A stretch of DNA of 64,000 bases, taken from the NCBI GenBank assembly GCA_947492375.1, contig CANLMI010000001.1, positions 186,001 through 250,000 of the forward strand. Reading direction: 5' to 3'. The translations under genes were made by a program, and so were the position numbers. Below the pieces are notes generated by a model. It had not been told where the DNA came from and made no database searches. It was given only the letters and a program-made list of their open reading frames with translations. How positions within the stretch are numbered: the stretch's first letter is position 1; each line of letters starts with the position of its first letter. This DNA is from an uncultured Kordiimonas sp. GTDB taxonomy: Bacteria > Pseudomonadota > Alphaproteobacteria > Sphingomonadales > Kordiimonadaceae. Positions 1 to 8,496 of this stretch are shown here, piece after piece.

Positions 1-792
1 GTCAGACCAACCCGTCAGTTCTATCAAGCTGGTTTTGAATTGATTGGAATTGATAGCGTTGCTGCCGAGGTTGAAGTGATAGCCCTTGCATGTGCTGCCT
101 TAACGACCGTGGGACTTAAGAGGTTAAGCGTTGATATTACGCTTGCCCCCATGATCGCTGATATTATTTCGCACCTTGAAATAGACGAGACGCTTCAAGA
201 TACAGTTATTGAAGCATTGGACGCGAAAGATGTTAGTGCTTTCCACATATTCCCTGATGAGCAGCGAAGAGTTCTCGAGGCGCTTTTAGCGGCAGCCGGA
301 CCAGCAGAAAACGCTATAAAGTTATTGAAAAACCTTGGCTTGACTGGTCGCGCGGGGGACCTTATCTCCAGAGTAGAAGAAATATATTCTATTCTGATAG
401 AGAGAATCCCTGATGTTGCTGTTACGGTTGACCCCTGTGAAAGTAAAGGGTTTGAGTATAAAACCGGAATAGGGTTTGCAGTATTTGCCGAAGGGGGCAA
501 GAATGAAATCGGGCGCGGCGGTCATTATGATGTCAGCCATCCTGATGGCTCGCTTGAGCCTGCAACAGGTTTTTCTGTTTATCTGGATAGTTTACTTGCG
601 ATGTTGCCTGTCGTCGAGGCACCAAAAAAGCTGTATCTTCCGATAGGGACGGACAGCGTTAAGGCCGCAGAGCTTCGCGGAAGCGGGTGGCGCACCATTC
701 AGGGCTTGACAGAAGACGAAGATAGTATCAAAGAAGCGCGTCGATTAAACTGTAGTCATGCATTGATCGTAGGTGAAATAGAGGCTATTTAA
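1..792 (+). CDS. hisZ: HisZ, ATP phosphoribosyltransferase regulatory subunit (5'-truncated by window)
   Basis: The reading frame is open from base 1, so the gene begins before the window; the visible part encodes about 263 residues. The sequence is that of a class II aminoacyl-tRNA-synthetase-like fold without synthetase function. The stretch RPTRQFYQAGFELIG is the histidyl-tRNA-synthetase-type motif 2, and near the C-terminus GRGGHYD followed by PATGFSVYLD matches motif 3 of the HisRS/HisZ fold. HisZ pairs with the short form of HisG and makes it sensitive to histidine in the first step of histidine synthesis. The gene lies 56 bp before purA on the same strand, an arrangement I associate with alphaproteobacteria. 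The other possibility, HisS itself, is unlikely because the C-terminal part is short, lacks an anticodon-binding domain and ends soon after motif 3. Confidence 0.85.
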   Translation, partial: VRPTRQFYQAGFELIGIDSVAAEVEVIALACAALTTVGLKRLSVDITLAPMIADIISHLEIDETLQDTVIEALDAKDVSAFHIFPDEQRRVLEALLAAAGPAENAIKLLKNLGLTGRAGDLISRVEEIYSILIERIPDVAVTVDPCESKGFEYKTGIGFAVFAEGGKNEIGRGGHYDVSHPDGSLEPATGFSVYLDSLLAMLPVVEAPKKLYLPIGTDSVKAAELRGSGWRTIQGLTEDEDSIKEARRLNCSHALIVGEIEAI

Positions 793-848
793 ACAGGCTG
801 TTTATGTATCCTTGATGATACATTGAAATCCTAAAAAGGGGATATGTC

Positions 849-2141
849 ATGGGCAACGTAGTTGTCATCGGTTCGCAGTGGGGCGATGAAGGTAAAGGTA
901 AAATTGTTGACTGGCTATCAGAACGTGCTGACGTTGTTGTACGCTTTCAAGGCGGACATAATGCGGGCCATACGCTAGTTATTGATGGAACAGTTTATAA
1001 GCTTTCGTTATTGCCATCAGGTATTGTTCGTGGCGGTAAAACCAGCGTTATAGGCAACGGTGTTGTGATTGACCCATGGGCGTTATTATCTGAAATGGAT
1101 ACATTACGTGATCAGGATGTTGAGATAACCCCTGAGACCCTTCAGATTGCCGCGAATGCAACATTGATTATGCCGTATCACCGTGAACTTGACGCGCTTC
1201 GTGAAGATGCAAGTAAGGGCGTGAAAATTGGTACGACCCGCCGTGGTATTGGCCCTGCTTATGAAGATAAAGTAGGTCGCCGTGCTGTTCGTGTGTGTGA
1301 TCTCCATTCCCGTGAGCTTGTTGAAGCGCGCCTGGATGTTGCGCTTACGCATCACAATGCGCTTCGCCGCGGTCTGGGTGAAGAGGAAATTGACGGCAAA
1401 GCAATTGCTGATGACCTCATGCAACTTGCCGATAAAGTTCTCCCTTATGTTACCAATGTATGGCGCACGCTTGAAAAGGCGGAAAGCGATGATCAACGGA
1501 TTCTGTTTGAAGGAGCACAAGGTGCGCTTTTAGATGTTGATCATGGTACATATCCATTTGTAACATCCTCGAACACGATCGCAGGTCAGGCCGCTGGCGG
1601 CAGTGGTATGGGGCCTTCCAGTCTGGACTATGTTCTGGGTATTACAAAGGCATATACGACGCGTGTTGGATCAGGGCCATTCCCGACAGAACAGGAAAAT
1701 GAAGTTGGTCAGTATCTTGGTGAAAAAGGCCATGAATTTGGAACTGTTACAGGTCGGTCGCGCCGCTGTGGTTGGTTTGATGCTGTTCTCGTGCGTCAAA
1801 CATTAGCAATAAGCGGTGTAACAGGTATTGCGCTTACTAAGCTTGATGTTCTTGACGGCCTCAAAGAACTTAAGGTTTGTGTTGGTTATAAGCATAAGGG
1901 CGAGGTTATTGATTATCTTCCTTATGGAATGGAAGATCAGGCAGAGGTTGAGCCTGTTTATGAAACATTAGAGGGCTGGAGCGAAAGCACGTACGGTGCC
2001 CGTTCTTGGGCTGATCTGCCTGCAACTGCTGTTAAATATATCCGAAGAATAGAAGAGTTAATCGGTGTGCCAGTTGCAATGCTGTCAACTAGTCCTGAGC
2101 GTGATGACACAATTTTGGTTCGTGATCCATTTAAAGACTAA
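849..2141 (+). CDS. purA: Adenylosuccinate synthetase
   Basis: This enzyme joins IMP and aspartate, with GTP hydrolysis, to give adenylosuccinate, the first committed step to AMP. The 430-residue length is normal. The N-terminus carries [11 protein letters not shown] (residues 8-18) with catalytic Asp13, and GGHNAGHT with His41 at its canonical number. [13 protein letters not shown] (129-141) and [14 protein letters not shown] later in the protein are further family signatures. An AAAAAGGGG Shine-Dalgarno stretch precedes the ATG at 849. The gene follows hisZ closely and ends just before a strong intrinsic terminator, so the two probably share a transcript. Confidence 0.98.
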   Translation: MGNVVVIGSQWGDEGKGKIVDWLSERADVVVRFQGGHNAGHTLVIDGTVYKLSLLPSGIVRGGKTSVIGNGVVIDPWALLSEMDTLRDQDVEITPETLQIAANATLIMPYHRELDALREDASKGVKIGTTRRGIGPAYEDKVGRRAVRVCDLHSRELVEARLDVALTHHNALRRGLGEEEIDGKAIADDLMQLADKVLPYVTNVWRTLEKAESDDQRILFEGAQGALLDVDHGTYPFVTSSNTIAGQAAGGSGMGPSSLDYVLGITKAYTTRVGSGPFPTEQENEVGQYLGEKGHEFGTVTGRSRRCGWFDAVLVRQTLAISGVTGIALTKLDVLDGLKELKVCVGYKHKGEVIDYLPYGMEDQAEVEPVYETLEGWSESTYGARSWADLPATAVKYIRRIEELIGVPVAMLSTSPERDDTILVRDPFKD

Positions 2142-2170
2142 TAATAGATTCTTCTTATGATTGAGTATAT

Positions 2171-2202
2171 GAAGCAGTCCGGTTCGGGCTGCTTCTTTTT
2201 TA
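2171..2202 (+). terminator. Intrinsic terminator of purA
   Basis: GAAGCAGTCC (2171-2180) pairs with GGGCTGCTTC minus its first base (2186-2195), forming a 10-bp stem with one G-U pair and a GGTTC loop. A run of T follows directly. It lies 30 bp after the purA stop codon and before the pseudokinase gene. Confidence 0.9.
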
Positions 2203-2313
2203 TTAATATGTTTGCATCGCCTTTGTTTTTACAGCAAAATAATATGGACTGATTTTGAGTTCGATATTTGGGTGGTCTTAAATTTGCGCTGTCTTAAATG
2301 AAAGGACACAGTT

Positions 2314-4341
2314 TTGAGTTCTGATGTAGCTCCAGCGCCTGAAGCAAAAAGTAAATTTGCTGAACGCTATTCTGTCGAATTAAATAATCCGCTTCCTGAG
2401 TTTAATACGCTGGGCGGAGAAGCCTATCTTGTGACTGATAGCTCAAACCCTGATAGTCAAATATATGCTTTGGTTCATTACCCATCGGTTGCTGTACGCG
2501 ATGATTTGTATCAGGCGTTAAAATCAAGACCTATTGCTAATCTGGTATGTCCGGTTGATCGTGGCCTAATGACTTTGGGGCTTAAAGGCGGGAAAAAGCA
2601 AAGACTTGTGACGATTTTTGAGCGGCCAACTGGTGGCTCGTTAATGACCGAACAGGGCAGGGTAAACGAAGGTGTAACGCCGTCGCACCTAAGACGAAAT
2701 ATTATTTTATGTACTCTAAAAGCGATCGCAGCTCTTCATAAAATTGACCAAATGCATCGCTCTATAAAGCCAACAAATATGTATTTTTCTGGCCCGGAAC
2801 GCACCGATATTTCTATCGGTGAATGCTGTAGTTATCCTGTTGGATATAAGCAGCCTTTTGCCCTTGAAGCACTTGAAAATACATTCGTTGATGAGAGAGG
2901 CCGCCCTCAAAATGATCAACTAGGCGATTTCTTTCAATTTGGTGCGGCGCTCTTGTGTTTGAACTTAAAGGCAGCCGCATGGCAAGGGCGTGATCAGGAT
3001 AGTTATACAACAGCCCGAATTAATCAGGGGTCGTTTTGGGCGCTTGGCGGTGGTCAGGAAATACCAGGGGCCGCAGGAAACCTTGTAAAAGGTTTGATGG
3101 CGGATGATCATAGCGAACGCTGGAATGCGCAGGATGTACTGGATTGGTTTGAAGGATCGGTAAAACCAAAACGGACAAGCATGACGGCTTGGTCAATGAA
3201 CAGGCCAACACGTTTCAATGGTAAATCTTACATTGATCGCAGGCTATTATCAGAGGCGTTTGCCAACGATGCAGATCTGGCTATGAAGTTTTTACGGGAT
3301 ATGAATTTTTCTACCTGGATTCAGATGTCATTCCGGGACGAGGTTTTGAGCGAAAGAGCCGAGAAGCAACTTGGTATCAGTAATCCTTCCGCGGTTGGTG
3401 GTAACCGAAATCATGATCATCAAACAATTACCCGGGTTTGTATGTTTTTGTATCCGCTAGGCCCAATTCGTTATAAAGGGCTTGCTGTTTGTTTGGGTAG
3501 TATTGGCGGTGTTATTGCTGATGCCTTCGCTCATGATGATCGCCAAACAATAACAACGCTTTCGGAAATTTTAGATCCTCGTTTTTTAAATAGTTTGGTA
3601 GAAACGGTTGGGGCTAGAAACCCCGAATTCTCTCAACAGGTCGCAAATTTGCGTAAAGTTGGCGAAATAGCAAAAAGCACTCAACTATCGCAAGGGATGG
3701 AACGTGTTCTCTATGAGCTAAATCCATCGTTGCCTTGTTTGAGTTCAAAATTTGAAAATACTTGGATTGTTTCCGTTGAACAGGCCGTTAAGGCCCTTGA
3801 TAGATTAGCGGCTTCAAATAGTGTTACTAACGTACTAACTGACCGCCATATTGCAGCATTTATGGCAAAACATGGGGCAGGGTTAGAAAAAGAGTTCGCC
3901 CGCTTGTCATCGGCACAGGGTAATGTGGCGCGCTTTAATTCAATGTCATTAGAGTTTTTTGGAGCGCTTCAAAAACGGCTTAGAATAGGGCGGTTGCCCT
4001 CGCTTACTGAAAAATTGGTTGATGGTTTATTGCCTGCAATTAAAGGTATGCGTAACAAGAAGAATAGAGATAAATTAAAAGACCTTTTGGATAAGCTGAA
4101 AAAAACGGGTGATTTATCCAAGGTTAGTTCAGAGGTTAATATAAATCAGGCTTTGGCTGATGATGCTAGGGCGTTTGCAAGCGCCCGTAGTCTCTTTGCA
4201 AAGTTAGATACTGATAAAATAAGGTTGTCTGGGCGTATTTCATCTCAGGACCCTGAAGCCGTAGAAAAGGGAATTAAAGGTGCCAGAACTATTGCATTTG
4301 TGATTTTTCTGTCGGCTCTTGTTCTTATCGGAACCCAATAA
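2314..4341 (+). CDS. Protein-kinase-like protein (predicted pseudokinase) with C-terminal membrane anchor
   Basis: The protein has 675 residues. The first ~290 resemble a Ser/Thr protein kinase fold, but the catalytic residues are changed. The beta-3 segment IYALVHYPS has no VAIK-type lysine, the catalytic loop reads MHRSIKPTN (147-155) with Ser where the HRD Asp should be, and the DFG position reads IGE (168-170). GDFFQFGAALL (from 204) matches the helix F segment of kinases. Residues 300-640 form a mostly helical region I do not recognise, and residues 658-674 are a hydrophobic tail, so the protein is probably tail-anchored with its bulk in the cytoplasm. The TTG start at 2314 is chosen because AAAGGA lies 7 nt upstream. 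A small membrane-protein gene follows after 19 bp and is probably co-transcribed. The function is unknown; phosphotransfer activity looks unlikely. Confidence 0.75.
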   Translation: MSSDVAPAPEAKSKFAERYSVELNNPLPEFNTLGGEAYLVTDSSNPDSQIYALVHYPSVAVRDDLYQALKSRPIANLVCPVDRGLMTLGLKGGKKQRLVTIFERPTGGSLMTEQGRVNEGVTPSHLRRNIILCTLKAIAALHKIDQMHRSIKPTNMYFSGPERTDISIGECCSYPVGYKQPFALEALENTFVDERGRPQNDQLGDFFQFGAALLCLNLKAAAWQGRDQDSYTTARINQGSFWALGGGQEIPGAAGNLVKGLMADDHSERWNAQDVLDWFEGSVKPKRTSMTAWSMNRPTRFNGKSYIDRRLLSEAFANDADLAMKFLRDMNFSTWIQMSFRDEVLSERAEKQLGISNPSAVGGNRNHDHQTITRVCMFLYPLGPIRYKGLAVCLGSIGGVIADAFAHDDRQTITTLSEILDPRFLNSLVETVGARNPEFSQQVANLRKVGEIAKSTQLSQGMERVLYELNPSLPCLSSKFENTWIVSVEQAVKALDRLAASNSVTNVLTDRHIAAFMAKHGAGLEKEFARLSSAQGNVARFNSMSLEFFGALQKRLRIGRLPSLTEKLVDGLLPAIKGMRNKKNRDKLKDLLDKLKKTGDLSKVSSEVNINQALADDARAFASARSLFAKLDTDKIRLSGRISSQDPEAVEKGIKGARTIAFVIFLSALVLIGTQ

Positions 4342-4360
4342 TAAAGGTAATTTCTGAATC

Positions 4361-4816
4361 ATGGCAAACAGCAATACTTCATCCAATTTAAAACTTGTTA
4401 CCATGATCCTTTTTGGTGCTGGTGGATTGGCCGTTGTTAGTTGGCAAACAGCCGCTTTGGTAGCGCTCGGTTTGGTGCCTTCGCTTGTTTTGGTCTATAC
4501 GGTAACAGGCTCCTGGAAAACTGAGAAAACTCAGTGTGTTTTTTTATTGAATTTAGCGTCTGTTATCCCATTTGCTTATGATATTTGGAACAGTCCAGAT
4601 ACGTTCAGCTATTCGATCTCAAACCCGATTACCATTGCAGGGATGTATGCCGGTGCGGCTATTGGTTATATATTTCTCTTTATGGGGCCAGTAGTTGCAG
4701 CTTCGATCTTACAGATTCTCGCTAAAGATAAGTTGCGGAGAATTGCTCAAAGCCGTAAAGCGCTTATCGATGAATGGGGCGATGAATTAACATCGCCCGA
4801 TAAACCTAAACGGTAA
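4361..4816 (+). CDS. Small multi-pass membrane protein, partner of the upstream pseudokinase
   Basis: This 151-residue protein has three to four hydrophobic segments (about 10-26, 28-46, 58-75 and 88-118) and a charged C-terminal tail of about 30 residues that should face the cytoplasm. I see no catalytic motif and do not recognise the family. It starts 19 bp after the pseudokinase gene and ends 15 bp before the end of the convergent rpoH gene. The spacing suggests co-expression with the tail-anchored pseudokinase, so a membrane complex of the two is plausible, but that is inference from position only. Confidence 0.7.
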   Translation: MANSNTSSNLKLVTMILFGAGGLAVVSWQTAALVALGLVPSLVLVYTVTGSWKTEKTQCVFLLNLASVIPFAYDIWNSPDTFSYSISNPITIAGMYAGAAIGYIFLFMGPVVAASILQILAKDKLRRIAQSRKALIDEWGDELTSPDKPKR

Positions 4817-4831
4817 TGATTAAAAGTAACT

Positions 4832-5707
4832 TTAGGCGCTGGTTGCCTTAAGTTTAATGGCTTTTTGAACTTTCTCAAATGCCCTGACTTCGATCTGACG
4901 AACACGCTCACGGCTAACGTCATATTCTTTCGAAAGTTCTTCCAGCGTTGTTGCAGGCTCCTTAAGACGGCGTTCACGAAGAATATGCTGTTCGCGCTCA
5001 TTCAAGCCAGACATAGCGTCTTCGAGCATCGACATTCGGTGGCTCATTTCTTCTTTGTCTGCGGTTGCGGTTTCCTGATCCGGTGTTTCATCTACGAGCC
5101 AGTCTTGCCACTCGCCTTCCATATCTGCTTTTAACGGTGCATTCAGCGAATGATCATGTGCAGACAGTCGGCGATTCATATTTTCAACTTCTGTCTCGGA
5201 AACACCAAGTTTATCCGCGATTGTTTTAAGGTTTTCAGGCCTCAAATCGCCTTCTTCTACAGCCTGAATTTGCCCTTTCATGCGACGAAGGTTGAAGAAC
5301 AGTTTCTTCTGTGCAGCTGTTGTACCGATTTTTACAAGTGACCAGCTTCTGAGGATATATTCCTGAATAGCAGCTCTGATCCACCACATTGCATAGGTCG
5401 CTAGACGGAAGCCTTTTTCAGGGTCAAAGCGTTTGACGGCTTGCATCATGCCAACATTGCCTTCAGAAATGAGGTCCGCAACCGGAAGGCCGTATCCACG
5501 ATATCCCATAGCAAGCTTTGCAACCAGACGAAGGTGACTTGTGACCATTTTGTGTGCCGCTTTGCGGTCTTCGCGCTCTACCCATGCTTTTGCAAGCATA
5601 TATTCTTCCGTTGCTTCCAGCATGGGAAACTTGCGGATTTCTTGTAAATATTGGCTTAAACTACCCTCGGGTGAGAGAGTTGGTAAATTACTAGGCGCTG
5701 TTGTCAT
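4832..5707 (-). CDS. rpoH: RNA polymerase sigma-32 (heat-shock) factor
   Basis: This alternative sigma factor directs RNA polymerase to heat-shock and stress promoters. The sequence shows sigma-70 regions 2, 3 and 4: region 2 with LISEGNVGMMQAVKRFDP and ATYAMWWIRAAI, the RpoH box QKKLFFNLR (133-141) that separates sigma-32 from other sigma factors, and a region 4.2 helix-turn-helix around VSRERVRQIEVRAF near the C-terminus. I place the start at 5707 (291 residues) because AAGGGA lies just upstream and the protein then begins close to the conserved region. An in-frame start at 5755 would add 16 residues with no homology signal. The gene converges with the pseudokinase pair and lies downstream of rluD on the same strand. 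Confidence 0.95.
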   Translation of the reverse strand: MTTAPSNLPTLSPEGSLSQYLQEIRKFPMLEATEEYMLAKAWVEREDRKAAHKMVTSHLRLVAKLAMGYRGYGLPVADLISEGNVGMMQAVKRFDPEKGFRLATYAMWWIRAAIQEYILRSWSLVKIGTTAAQKKLFFNLRRMKGQIQAVEEGDLRPENLKTIADKLGVSETEVENMNRRLSAHDHSLNAPLKADMEGEWQDWLVDETPDQETATADKEEMSHRMSMLEDAMSGLNEREQHILRERRLKEPATTLEELSKEYDVSRERVRQIEVRAFEKVQKAIKLKATSA

Positions 5708-5781
5708 AAAGTCCCTTACTCTGCCGAAAACTTGGTTTCCAGCAACCTTATACAATATTTATTGGCATAATAAACACACAC

Positions 5782-6774
5782 TTATGCTTGATAGGGTGTG
5801 AGTGTTTCAAGTAGCCCTTTCATATCATATGGTAATTCGCTTTCAAATTTAAATGCTTTACCAGAAATTGGATGGATGAAACCGAGTGTTCTGGCATGTA
5901 ATGCCTGGCGGTTAAATGATTGAACGGCGGCACGAACAGGCCCTGCGATCGAGCCTGAAAGCTTGGCCGTTCGCCCATAAACCGGATCACCGATTAAGGC
6001 ATGGCCAATATGGTTCATATGTACCCGAACCTGATGGGTACGGCCAGTTTCTAACTTACATTCAATCAGGCTGGCGATCGGTTTTCCTGATGCCTGATAA
6101 TGTTTGATCGTTCTGTAGTGTGTTGCTGCCCACTTACCGTGTCCATCATAAACAGCCATTTTTTTCCGGTCAGTAGAATGTCGGGCGATATGGCCCTCAA
6201 TCCGTCCGTTGGACGGATTTGGGTGGCCTTTGCATATAGCAGTATAAAGCCGTTCAATCGAATGATCAGCGAATTGTTCAGAAAGGCCAACGTGGGCTTT
6301 GTCATGTTTGGCCATGATAATAATGCCGCTCGTATCCTTATCGATGCGGTGGACAATACCGGGGCGCTTTACCCCGCCGATACCGCTTAGGCTGTCACCG
6401 CAGTGATAAAGAAGCGCATTAACAAGCGTACCTGTCGGGCTGCCGGGGGCAGGGTGCACCACCATACCGGCAGGTTTGTTCACAAGTATTATATGCTCGT
6501 CCTCGAAAACCACATCGAGCGGGATGTTTTCGGCAATCGGGTCGGGCTCTGCCGCATCAGGAATTGTAATCTTGATACTATCACCGGGTTTGACCGTTCG
6601 TGATGGTGTCGGTATGGTGCGGGCACCTGATGAATTTGTTAGTGTAACAGCTTCTTCGTTTATCAGGTTTTTTAGCCGTGAACGAGACATGTCTGGTATT
6701 TCCTGCGTCAAAAGCTTATCAAGACGCACACCAGCCATTTCATCGGTTACGGTTATGATATGTGTATCGGTCAT
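5782..6774 (-). CDS. rluD: Ribosomal large-subunit pseudouridine synthase, RluD family
   Basis: The enzyme converts specific uridines of 23S rRNA (in RluD, helix 69) to pseudouridine. The 330-residue protein has an N-terminal S4 RNA-binding domain (about 12-75, with VRLDKLL and SRSRLKNLI) followed by the catalytic domain containing HRIDKDTSG (142-150), whose Asp145 is the catalytic residue. LVNKPAGMVVHP (97-108) and GRTHQVRVHM are further family motifs. AAGG lies 6 nt before the ATG. The start codon lies only 10 bp from the start of the divergent membrane-anchored gene, so the promoter of each must lie inside the other's coding region. Assignment to RluD rather than another RluA-type enzyme rests on overall similarity. 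Confidence 0.92.
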   Translation of the reverse strand: MTDTHIITVTDEMAGVRLDKLLTQEIPDMSRSRLKNLINEEAVTLTNSSGARTIPTPSRTVKPGDSIKITIPDAAEPDPIAENIPLDVVFEDEHIILVNKPAGMVVHPAPGSPTGTLVNALLYHCGDSLSGIGGVKRPGIVHRIDKDTSGIIIMAKHDKAHVGLSEQFADHSIERLYTAICKGHPNPSNGRIEGHIARHSTDRKKMAVYDGHGKWAATHYRTIKHYQASGKPIASLIECKLETGRTHQVRVHMNHIGHALIGDPVYGRTAKLSGSIAGPVRAAVQSFNRQALHARTLGFIHPISGKAFKFESELPYDMKGLLETLTPYQA

Positions 6775-6784
6775 GGAGAACCTT

Positions 6785-7255
6785 ATGAGCGCAAATCAAG
6801 GAAATGTCACCCCCAACAATGAAAATCTTGGCGGTGCAGGCGGAAACGACCAACCACCAGAAGGGGAAGACAAACCACCAGTATGGTTGATTGTAACCGT
6901 GATTGTTCTGGGGCTTGCGATTATCGGAATGCTCGTTGTAATTGTGATGAAGGTTTTGATCGGTGATAAAGATGAAGTAGCCGCGTCAGAAGAAATACCC
7001 GTTGCATCGGAAGAAGTGGATCAACAGCCACAAGAGCTCTTTGGCCTTTTAAAGTCGAGTATAGATTACTCCTATCCGGAATATTTAGAGCACATAGAAG
7101 TGAACCGCCCCAAAGGAAGCCAGTTGGTTTCTTCAAATGTTGAAGGCTTTTATGTGACACTGAATTTTAAGTTAGCAGACGGTAGCGATCAGATTATGAT
7201 TGTTAATCGGTCTGATGGCAGCGTTGATACAATTATAATTCCTGTTAATGATTAA
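6785..7255 (+). CDS. Membrane-anchored protein of unknown function (DUF6476-like)
   Basis: The protein has 156 residues: a Gly/Pro/Asn-rich N-terminus of about 35 residues, one transmembrane helix (about 38-62, VWLIVTVIVLGLAIIGML and onward), an acidic linker, and a C-terminal domain of about 75 residues with alternating beta-type segments (GFYVTLNFKLADGSDQIMIV). Architecture and position next to rluD resemble the DUF6476 proteins of alphaproteobacteria, as I recall them. The start at 6785 is chosen because GGAG lies 6 nt upstream; the open frame extends much further upstream, but that part is antisense to rluD. The stop overlaps the start of the JAMM peptidase gene by 8 bp, implying translational coupling. 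Confidence 0.75.
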   Translation: MSANQGNVTPNNENLGGAGGNDQPPEGEDKPPVWLIVTVIVLGLAIIGMLVVIVMKVLIGDKDEVAASEEIPVASEEVDQQPQELFGLLKSSIDYSYPEYLEHIEVNRPKGSQLVSSNVEGFYVTLNFKLADGSDQIMIVNRSDGSVDTIIIPVND

Positions 7256-7673
7256 GATAGCAAGACAACTATTTGAAACTATTGAATATAGAGCGGTTGA
7301 AGAATTGCCCTATGAGGCGTGTGGTTTATTGCTAGGTGTTCGTGAGACGGATTGTATTACCATTAACGATATTATGTTTAGCCAGAATGTCAGCGAAAGC
7401 GATCCGAAGCGATCATTTGAGATTGACCCCACGCTATATATAAAATTACAGAAACAGGCGCGGGCAGGTGGGGCTGATATTGTCGGTGTTTGGCATAGCC
7501 ATCCCGGTGGCCAGCCAGAGCCATCAACAACAGATAAGATGCGCTCGGTTGAGAAAAACTGGGTGTGGCTTATTACTTCGGCTGGTGAGGCTGAAACCCA
7601 AACAAAAGGGTATCTGAGCGGCTCAGATACCCCGAACGAGTTCACCGAAGTGAGTATTTCTATAGGTAACTAG
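7248..7673 (+). CDS. JAB/MPN-type (JAMM) metallopeptidase, M67 family
   Basis: This 141-residue single-domain protein carries the complete JAMM zinc site: Glu23 in YEACGLLLG, then H-x-H-x7-S-x2-D with His83, His85, Ser93 and Asp96 in HSHPGGQPEPSTTD. All catalytic residues are present, so a zinc isopeptidase or C-terminal-trimming activity is likely. In bacteria such proteins often process small ubiquitin-like sulfur carriers, but no such carrier gene is nearby. The start overlaps the end of the DUF6476-like gene. The 3' end contains a perfect hairpin that also serves as a terminator-like structure for the convergent eipA gene. Confidence 0.88.
   Translation: MIKIARQLFETIEYRAVEELPYEACGLLLGVRETDCITINDIMFSQNVSESDPKRSFEIDPTLYIKLQKQARAGGADIVGVWHSHPGGQPEPSTTDKMRSVEKNWVWLITSAGEAETQTKGYLSGSDTPNEFTEVSISIGN
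7601..7632 (-). terminator. Intrinsic terminator of eipA inside the 3' end of the JAMM gene
   Basis: GGGTATCTGAGC (7608-7619) is followed by one G and then by its exact complement (7621-7632). Read on the minus strand, the stem is followed by TTTTGTTT. It lies 43 bp beyond the eipA stop codon, within the JAMM peptidase reading frame. Confidence 0.7.
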
Positions 7674-7674
7674 C

Positions 7675-8283
7675 CTAGAACGGTAGGTAGCTCGTTTTCT
7701 TGGTGAATTTCAAATAGCCGACAGAGGCCTGTGCACGTAAACCAACACCGACACGCACAATCGCGATCACCAGATCTTTTTTGCCGTATACGCTAACGCC
7801 CAAACCGCCGATAAAATAGAATGAGCCTTCAAGTGCCCCAACCCGGCGGTAAATTTCTTCGGTATCATAGAGGCTATATACGAGGGCAAAAGTTTTAACG
7901 GCATCTGCCCCGACATCAAAACCGATCGATGGGCCTGTCCAGTGAATAGGGCGTTGTCCTTCGATTTTATGATGAAGGTCACCGCCGCCGTATCTAAGGC
8001 CAACGATCAATCCGCCGCCCGCTTCATTCCCTGTAATATAAGCATTGGGGCGTCCATAGCTTTTGAAAACGCTTTCAAGCGCTTTTGCAACAACTTCAGC
8101 ACCTTTTCCGAGGTAATTAGCCCCGGCATCAACAACACTGTCTTCCGAATAAGTGTTTTCTTCTGTACTGATTTTTGGTTGCGAAGATGATGGTTTGTTT
8201 GTTGAGCTTGAACTCGAACACGCGGCTAGAAATGCGATTAAGACAAGAGCAATAGTTTTTTTAAATCCTGAAATATATGCCAC
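7675..8283 (-). CDS. eipA: EipA/DUF1134-family envelope lipoprotein
   Basis: The protein has 202 residues. It starts with a lipoprotein signal peptide ending at the lipobox FLAAC (Cys22), then a Ser-rich linker, then a glycine-rich domain of the DUF1134 type (AYITGNEAGGGLIVGLRYGGG, here quoted in part, and PSIGFDVGADAVKTFALVY). DUF1134 proteins of Brucella and relatives (EipA) are periplasmic proteins needed for envelope integrity. The lipobox suggests that this one is membrane-tethered. It converges with the JAMM gene with one base between stop codons and has its own promoter region of about 200 bp shared with the divergent acyl-CoA synthetase gene. Confidence 0.85.
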   Translation of the reverse strand: MAYISGFKKTIALVLIAFLAACSSSSSTNKPSSSQPKISTEENTYSEDSVVDAGANYLGKGAEVVAKALESVFKSYGRPNAYITGNEAGGGLIVGLRYGGGDLHHKIEGQRPIHWTGPSIGFDVGADAVKTFALVYSLYDTEEIYRRVGALEGSFYFIGGLGVSVYGKKDLVIAIVRVGVGLRAQASVGYLKFTKKTSYLPF

Positions 8284-8496
8284 GTGGGCTCTCCTCGAAC
8301 TGAAATATTATCGTTCACGTATAAGTATGTGTGCGAATATGAATCAATATGTTGGGATTATCCAGAAAAAACAGCAAGAATATGACCAATATATAGGTTG
8401 GAAGGCGTTAGGGTGAAAATTCTAAATATGCGATTGATATTCGTGGGGGTGAATTTATAGTATTTAATGGAAGTGCTTAATTTAAGGGAGAAGAGA

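Noticed and set aside
1104-1520. Minus-strand frame of 138 codons inside purA
   Set aside because: It is fully antisense to a complete, canonical purA gene and resembles nothing I know.
6476-6784. Upstream extension of the DUF6476-like frame
   Set aside because: It is antisense to rluD, and a good ribosome site lies directly before the ATG at 6785.
7310-7645. Minus-strand frame of 111 codons over the JAMM peptidase gene
   Set aside because: It is antisense to an intact catalytic domain with all JAMM residues and has no start signal.
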